From G041228335 sp964580905 (GTDB lineage Bacteria; Pseudomonadota; Alphaproteobacteria; Puniceispirillales; UBA1172): a stretch of 64,000 nt of DNA. Shown piece after piece: positions 59,526-64,000 of the stretch. The stretch covers positions 62,001 through 126,000 of the forward strand of contig CAZOLR010000002.1 of the NCBI GenBank assembly GCA_964580905.1, given 5' to 3'. The translations under genes were made by a program, and so were the position numbers. Each line of letters begins with the position of its first letter. Positions within the stretch are counted from its first letter, which is position 1. The notes under the pieces were generated by a model. It was not told the origin of the DNA. It ran no database searches and saw only the letters and a program-made list of their open reading frames with translations.

Positions 59526-60830
59526 TCAGCGATGGGTCAGTTTCAGCTCGATGCGTCTGTTCTTGGCCCGGGCCTCATCCGTGTCCGCGGTGTCAATCGG
59601 CTGAAATTCCCCGAAACCTGAAGCCGACAGGCGTTCCGGCTCCATGCCTGCGAGGATCAGATAACGGACAACAGAAAGGGCGCGTTCGGTGGACAGATCC
59701 CAGTTGTCACGGAACCGTGAGGTGCTGATGGGAAGATTGTCGGTGTGACCGGTGACCTGCAGAACCCAGTCGATATCGGTTGGAATGGCATCGGAAATTT
59801 CCCGCAGAGCATTGCTGAGATCCATAAGCTGTTTTTCACCTTTATCACCAATATCAGCGGAGCCGAGTTCGAACAGCACTTCTGACTGGAAAACAAATCT
59901 GTCGCCAACAATGCGGATATCAGATCTGTCTTTGAGGATTTCACGCAACTGGCCGAAGAACTCAGAGCGAAAACGCTGAAGCTCGGCTACCTTACTGCTC
60001 AGCGCGTTATTCAACTGTTTGGTCAGGTTCACGCTGACTTCCTTGGCTTCGCGAGCTTCTTGTTCCTTCTCGTCAAGCAGGGCCTGAAGTTGTCCGAGCT
60101 TGGTCTTCAGAGCATTAACCGACTGGGTGAGTATCAGAATTTCCTGACGTGTCGCTGTAATTTCCTTGTCCTTTTCCCCGAGTTGCGCTTCACGCTCCGC
60201 GTTTTTAAGGCGGAGTTCTTCGAGTTTGGCTTCGATAGCAGCCATCACGAGGGCCTGTTCATCAAGCTGGGAGACGGCATCGTCGCGGGCGGTTTCGGCA
60301 ATCTCTGCCCGCCGGATGGTGTCAGTTAAGGACGCCGCGAGCTCATCGCGGTTTTTTTCAGCCTCTTCAGCACGTGCGGTCAATGCCTCCAGTGCCAGCG
60401 TCAACCGATCACGTTCATCTTCGATGCCCTTCGATTTTTCGGTCAGGGCAAGGAGCGTATCTTCCAGGCTGGCTTTTTCCTGCCGGGTTGTATCCAGAGT
60501 GGCGCTGAGTGACGCGATGCGGCTGGATAATTCATCCTTTTCCTTCTGGGATTCATCGAGCTGAAGTTCAAGCTGGGTAATCGTTGCCGCAAGGCGGCTG
60601 GTTTCTGCCTTTTCCACATTGAGCAATTCGGCAAGTGATGCGATTTCGCCGCGAAGCTGCTGCAGGGTTGCGTCCTGGCCCGATACCCGCTGGGCAAGGT
60701 TGATCTGAATAAGAAAGAATACCATCAGGACAAAGATGATGACCATCAGAAGTGTCGCGAGGGCGTCAACAAAGCCAGGCCAGATAAAAGCCTCAACCCC
60801 CCGGTTTGAACGATGACGAGCCAGGGCCAT
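59526..60830 (-). CDS. OmpA/MotB-like peptidoglycan-binding protein with long coiled coil
   Basis: 434 residues: one N-terminal helix (about 18-44, FVDALATLLMVIIFVLMVFFLIQINLA) of MotB/TolR type, a coiled coil of about 250 residues (50-300), and a C-terminal OmpA-like domain (VLFELGSADIGDKGEKQLMDLS ... GHTDNLPI ... NRRIELKL). It pairs with the TolQ/MotA-like gene 3 bp upstream, so a proton-driven or cell-wall-anchored complex is expected. It is not near flagellar genes. Confidence 0.85.
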   Translation of the reverse strand: MALARHRSNRGVEAFIWPGFVDALATLLMVIIFVLMVFFLIQINLAQRVSGQDATLQQLRGEIASLAELLNVEKAETSRLAATITQLELQLDESQKEKDELSSRIASLSATLDTTRQEKASLEDTLLALTEKSKGIEDERDRLTLALEALTARAEEAEKNRDELAASLTDTIRRAEIAETARDDAVSQLDEQALVMAAIEAKLEELRLKNAEREAQLGEKDKEITATRQEILILTQSVNALKTKLGQLQALLDEKEQEAREAKEVSVNLTKQLNNALSSKVAELQRFRSEFFGQLREILKDRSDIRIVGDRFVFQSEVLFELGSADIGDKGEKQLMDLSNALREISDAIPTDIDWVLQVTGHTDNLPISTSRFRDNWDLSTERALSVVRYLILAGMEPERLSASGFGEFQPIDTADTDEARAKNRRIELKLTHR

Positions 60831-60833
60831 GGG

Positions 60834-61865
60834 TCAGGGTTTCTTCATCATCAGGGAGAGGGATTTCGACAAGGCCCGTATCTCGGTTGTCAGTGCGGAG
60901 GTCATCTCGTTGCGGTCCGCTTTCATCTCACGTGCCAGCATGATGAGCGCAGCTTCAAGGTTGGCAATATTTTCAGAAAGCAGGGTATCATTTTTCGCCT
61001 GGGCATTGTATTGGGCAAGCTTGGCCGTGAGATCCCTGAGACTCTCAGCAATATGGCTGCGTTCGGTCTCACTTTTTTCAATTACACGGGCAAGGTGCAG
61101 CATGCTTTCTGCCGCCGCTTCCGACAGACCTTGGGTCATTTCAGGTCCCATGCCAGTTATTTCACTTGTCGTATCAAGGCGAACCGATTTCGAGAGCCAG
61201 TCTTCCACATCGGTATAGAACCGGCCGGAAGCCTGCCCGAGTTGCAGATCAAGGAAGCCCAGCACCAGCGATCCTGCAAGGCCGAAAAGAGATGATGAAA
61301 ATGCGGTTGCCATTCCGATCAGCGGGGCATCAAGCCCGGCTTTCAGTTCGGCCATCATGGCGGTCATGTTACCAAGGCTTGTGTCAATGCCTCCGACAAC
61401 GTTACCCACCGCCTGAACGGTGCTGAGCAACCCCCAGAATGTTCCGAGGAGGCCGAGAAAGACAAGAAGCCCTATCATATAGCGGGAAATCTCACGGCTT
61501 TCATCAAGACGCACAGCAACGCCATCCAGTACCGAACGCATGTTCTGGGCTGACAACGTGCTCCTCCGGCCATCCTGTTCGGCCATGATGACGGCCACCG
61601 GCGCAAGCAGGGAAGGGCGCATGGCAATGCCGGATCTGGGCGTGTTGCGGGAGAAATCGAGCATCCAGTAATGTTCGGGGATCAGCCGCAATATCTGCCT
61701 GATAGTAAAGGCGATGCCAATCAGCAGAGCAAAGAGGATGATGCTGTTAATCACGATATTCCCCATGAAAGCGGATTTCAGGGGATTGAAAAGTCCTGCG
61801 CAGACAGCAAGTATTGCAAGCAGGAAAATGATCATGCGGATCAGATAACGGCGTGGATTCGTCAT
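60834..61865 (-). CDS. MotA/TolQ/ExbB proton-channel family protein
   Basis: 343 residues: two N-terminal helices, then the TolQ/MotA core (MIGLLVFLGLLGTFWGLLSTVQAVGNV; GLDAPLIGMATAFSSSLFGLAGSLVLGFLDL), and a cytoplasmic C-terminal helical part. GGAGG lies 8 nt before the ATG at 61865. It is co-transcribed with the OmpA-domain gene, which would be the TolR/MotB partner. Confidence 0.85.
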   Translation of the reverse strand: MTNPRRYLIRMIIFLLAILAVCAGLFNPLKSAFMGNIVINSIILFALLIGIAFTIRQILRLIPEHYWMLDFSRNTPRSGIAMRPSLLAPVAVIMAEQDGRRSTLSAQNMRSVLDGVAVRLDESREISRYMIGLLVFLGLLGTFWGLLSTVQAVGNVVGGIDTSLGNMTAMMAELKAGLDAPLIGMATAFSSSLFGLAGSLVLGFLDLQLGQASGRFYTDVEDWLSKSVRLDTTSEITGMGPEMTQGLSEAAAESMLHLARVIEKSETERSHIAESLRDLTAKLAQYNAQAKNDTLLSENIANLEAALIMLAREMKADRNEMTSALTTEIRALSKSLSLMMKKP

Positions 61866-61945
61866 GGCCAAAACCTCCGATAATGAGTGTATCACTATCT
61901 GGGCAATTTGGCAGAATTATGTAACAAATTATCCGGCCATCGCCA

Positions 61946-62773
61946 TTATCTGTTTTGACGGCCCTTACGCAGAAGTTTCAGGAAATCGCCATGGATAACG
62001 CCGTTAGCCGCCACCACATCCCCGGAGGCAAGTGCCCGGTCACGTGAAGCAAAATCTGACACAAAGCCTCCGGCTTCACGAACAATCAGCACCCCGGCTG
62101 CAATATCCCAGAGGCTGAGCCCGTGTTCCCAGAAACCGTCATAGCGTCCGGCGGCAACCCAGGCAAGGTCCAGTGCTGCAGACCCAAGGCGGCGGACACC
62201 GGAAGTTTCGGCCATCACTGCGCCCAACTCCTGCTGGAACGATGCGTGAAATTCTGCGTCTCCACGACCCATGAAGGGGATGCCTGTCGCAAACAGGCAG
62301 TCCGGCATACTACGGCGCCCGGAAACACGCATCCGGCGGTCATTGAGAAACGCTCCCTTGCCCTGTTCGGCAAAGAAAAATTCATTCCTGATCGGATCGA
62401 GAATACCACCGGCAATAACCTTGCCCCCGTCTTTCAGGGGCTTGTCGATGGCAGCGATGGAGATGCTGAAATGAGGGATGCCATGAAGGTAATTGGTGGT
62501 TCCGTCAAGCGGATCGATAACCCAGCTCGGACCATCTTTTTCAGTTGGCGGAATAACACCGCCTTCTTCCATGATGAAACCCCAGTCCGGACGTGCGCGG
62601 CTCAATTCACGTACGATGATTTTCTCAGCATCGGTATCCGCATTGGAAACAAAATCAGCAACACCTTTGCGGGAAATCTGAAGGTTTTCAACTTCGCCGA
62701 AGTCCCGGACAAGTCCTCTTGCTGCCTTTTCCGCTGCCCGGAAAATGACATTGATCAACGCAGACTGAGTCAT
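61946..62773 (-). CDS. suhB: Inositol-1-monophosphatase family protein (SuhB-like)
   Basis: 275-residue Mg-dependent phosphatase. Motifs are MEEGG, the metal-binding WVIDPLDGTTNYLHG and DLAWVAAGRYDGFWEHGLSLWDIAAG. E. coli SuhB also helps rRNA antitermination. It follows efp by 5 bp, probably in the same transcript. Confidence 0.92.
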   Translation of the reverse strand: MTQSALINVIFRAAEKAARGLVRDFGEVENLQISRKGVADFVSNADTDAEKIIVRELSRARPDWGFIMEEGGVIPPTEKDGPSWVIDPLDGTTNYLHGIPHFSISIAAIDKPLKDGGKVIAGGILDPIRNEFFFAEQGKGAFLNDRRMRVSGRRSMPDCLFATGIPFMGRGDAEFHASFQQELGAVMAETSGVRRLGSAALDLAWVAAGRYDGFWEHGLSLWDIAAGVLIVREAGGFVSDFASRDRALASGDVVAANGVIHGDFLKLLRKGRQNR

Positions 62774-62778
62774 TTCAA

Positions 62779-63345
62779 CTAATCCTTGGCGCGTTCGACG
62801 TAGCTGCTGTCTTCGGGTTTGACAACAATTCGCGTGCCGGTCTCAATATGCGGCGGCACCATGACCTTGATCCCGCCTTCAACAACGGCAGGTTTGTAAC
62901 TTGAAGACGCTGTCTGCCCTTTGACTACGGCATCCGCTTCAAGAACTTCAACGACAACAGTATCAGGCAGTGCAATCGAAATCGGTTCCCCCTCATGGCT
63001 GTTGACGGTCACGGTCATGCCATCCTGAAGGAATATGGCCTGATCACCAACAAGTGATTGCGGCACGGCTATCTGTTCGAAAGTCTCGCTGTCCATGAAG
63101 ATAAGATTGTCCCCATCGGCATAGAGATAGGTTGAACTGCTTTCCTGAAGGATCACGCGCTCAACGGTTTCCGATGACCGGAACCGTTCATTGAGTTTGG
63201 TGCCATCCCGGATATCCCTGAGTTCGACCTGAGCAAAAGCACCGCCCTTGCCTGGTTTCACGTGCTGTATCTTGACCGCCGCCCATAACCGGTTGTTATG
63301 TTCGATAACATTGCCCGGACGAATGGCATTTCCGTTGATCTTCAT
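62779..63345 (-). CDS. efp: Elongation factor P
   Basis: Relieves ribosome stalling at proline runs. It has 188 residues and three beta-barrel domains. The tip residue Lys33 in KPGKGGAF is present and could carry beta-lysine (EpmA) modification; no epmA or epmB lies in the window. It is followed by suhB. Confidence 0.96.
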   Translation of the reverse strand: MKINGNAIRPGNVIEHNNRLWAAVKIQHVKPGKGGAFAQVELRDIRDGTKLNERFRSSETVERVILQESSSTYLYADGDNLIFMDSETFEQIAVPQSLVGDQAIFLQDGMTVTVNSHEGEPISIALPDTVVVEVLEADAVVKGQTASSSYKPAVVEGGIKVMVPPHIETGTRIVVKPEDSSYVERAKD

Positions 63346-63371
63346 CTTGAAACCTGCTTTCGATTGGCCGG

Positions 63372-64000
63372 TTAATCACGGCCCTTGTAGATATTGATGA
63401 CTGTATTGAGCAGAGCAAGCGCCTCTTCTCGCGGACGCTGGAAGGTGTTGCGGCCAATAATGGATCCTGACGCTCCGCCATCGCGCAACGCCCGGATTTC
63501 GTTGATCAGGCCTTCGGTATCTTTGGCTGCACCACCGGAAAACACCACAAGCCGCCGCCCGTTAAATGCGGAATCGACAATGTGGCGAACGCGTTCAGCC
63601 AGAGTGGCAGATGGAATGCCCTGAGCTTCATAAACTTTTTTGGCGTCTTTGTTTTCAAGGTGTTCTGTTGGTGGCTTGACCTTGATGATATGGGCGCCGA
63701 GAAGAGCCGCCATATGCGCGGCATAGGCGGCGATATCAAGGGCGGTTTCACCGTCCTTGGAAAGCGTGCCACCGCGGGGATAGGACCATAGCACCACAGC
63801 AAGGCCAAGGGCTTTGGCTTCGGCGGTCATTTCCTGAAATTCGCTCATCATATCAAATGCGGCATCTGAGCCGGGATAGATTGTGTACCCGATGGCGCTG
63901 CATCCCAGTCTCAGAGCTTCGCTGACCGATCCGGTGATGGCCTGGCTTGGGGCTGATCCCCCTTGTGCAAGTGAGTTGGATGAATTCACTTTCAGTATGG
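63372..64000 (-). CDS. Class I fructose-bisphosphate aldolase (DhnA/FbaB type), 5' end cut off
   Basis: The frame is open to the window edge, 209 residues visible. It reads KVNSSNSLAQGG, then GYTIYPGSDA, VLWSYPRGG and HIIKVKPP, where the Lys is the expected Schiff-base residue, then VVFSGGAAKD and SIIGRNTFQR. It makes or splits fructose 1,6-bisphosphate. A GTG at 63989 is only an internal codon; the true start lies outside. It is upstream of efp by 26 bp on the same strand. Confidence 0.92.
   Translation of the reverse strand, partial: ILKVNSSNSLAQGGSAPSQAITGSVSEALRLGCSAIGYTIYPGSDAAFDMMSEFQEMTAEAKALGLAVVLWSYPRGGTLSKDGETALDIAAYAAHMAALLGAHIIKVKPPTEHLENKDAKKVYEAQGIPSATLAERVRHIVDSAFNGRRLVVFSGGAAKDTEGLINEIRALRDGGASGSIIGRNTFQRPREEALALLNTVINIYKGRD

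Noticed and set aside
59526..61865. Zorya-type (ZorAB) defence system
   Set aside because: The MotA/MotB-like pair resembles ZorA and ZorB in general plan, but no helicase, nuclease or other defence gene is near and the neighbours are housekeeping (suhB, efp).
1..64000. CRISPR arrays, rRNA genes and insertion sequences
   Set aside because: No regularly spaced repeats, rRNA segments, transposase genes or terminal inverted repeats were seen.

Overview
The window is a gene-dense stretch of an alphaproteobacterial chromosome. Lineage signs are the fbcFBC-type petABC operon beside hemF, a carAB / yqeY / dnaG / rpoD / tRNA-Ile block, a MarR-regulator-sensor trio beside ilvE, a YfiH / MidA / Lgt run, a CDP-alcohol transferase next to uvrC and molybdopterin genes, and an ELM1-family protein. 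Moderate GC and very short spacers would suit a marine group such as SAR116 (Puniceispirillales), but that placement is inference. Almost all of it is housekeeping; the one accessory stretch is about 40.3-46.4 kb.

Layout. 1-3.7 kb: hemF 3' end, petABC (cytochrome bc1) with a strong terminator, and a small CWC protein. 3.7-10 kb (minus): lgt, a MidA-like methyltransferase, pgeF, prs, rplY, pth, ychF. 10.4-12.7 kb (plus): ybjN, proC, a TetR-like regulator, csaA. 12.7-15.2 kb (minus): MarR, response regulator, histidine kinase, divergent from ilvE. 16.2-23.8 kb (minus): uvrB, a 400-bp AT-rich gap with DnaA-box-like repeats, uvrC, pgsA, mobB, moeA, moaD, moaE. 23.9-27.8 kb: aspartate aminotransferase, msrP, ELM1-like, Lrp. 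27.8-37.4 kb: greA, carB, carA on minus; yqeY, dnaG, rpoD and tRNA-Ile(CAU) on plus. 37.5-40.2 kb: a lone hydantoinase-A protein and a glutamine amidotransferase.

40.3-46.4 kb is a cut-down phage island. A repressor-like S24 protein and a ribbon-helix-helix protein face DUF6362, small terminase, large terminase and a DUF4055 portal gene. Capsid and tail genes are missing: a short scaffold-like stub is joined to the 3' end of a porin gene, followed by a DUF6127 membrane protein and an M15 peptidase. Two related 18-bp sites (41313-41330 and 41851-41868) look like operators; the second is a perfect palindrome on the -10 of a promoter before the terminase genes, which also have a terminator-like leader hairpin. 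The retained genes are open and keep their catalytic residues, so the island is either a recent deletion product or a maintained, regulated module.

46.5-64 kb returns to housekeeping: polyprenyl synthase, DUF2007, TrmN6-like methyltransferase, S49 peptidase, glyQS, ppdK, a secreted alpha/beta hydrolase, Hsp20, rpmE, an ABC exporter, a TolQ/MotA-OmpA pair, an inositol monophosphatase, efp, and the 3' part of a class I aldolase. The Hsp20 gene has a match to an RpoH promoter and a three-hairpin leader whose last hairpin has the hallmarks of a ROSE RNA thermometer, which suggests dual transcriptional and translational heat control.
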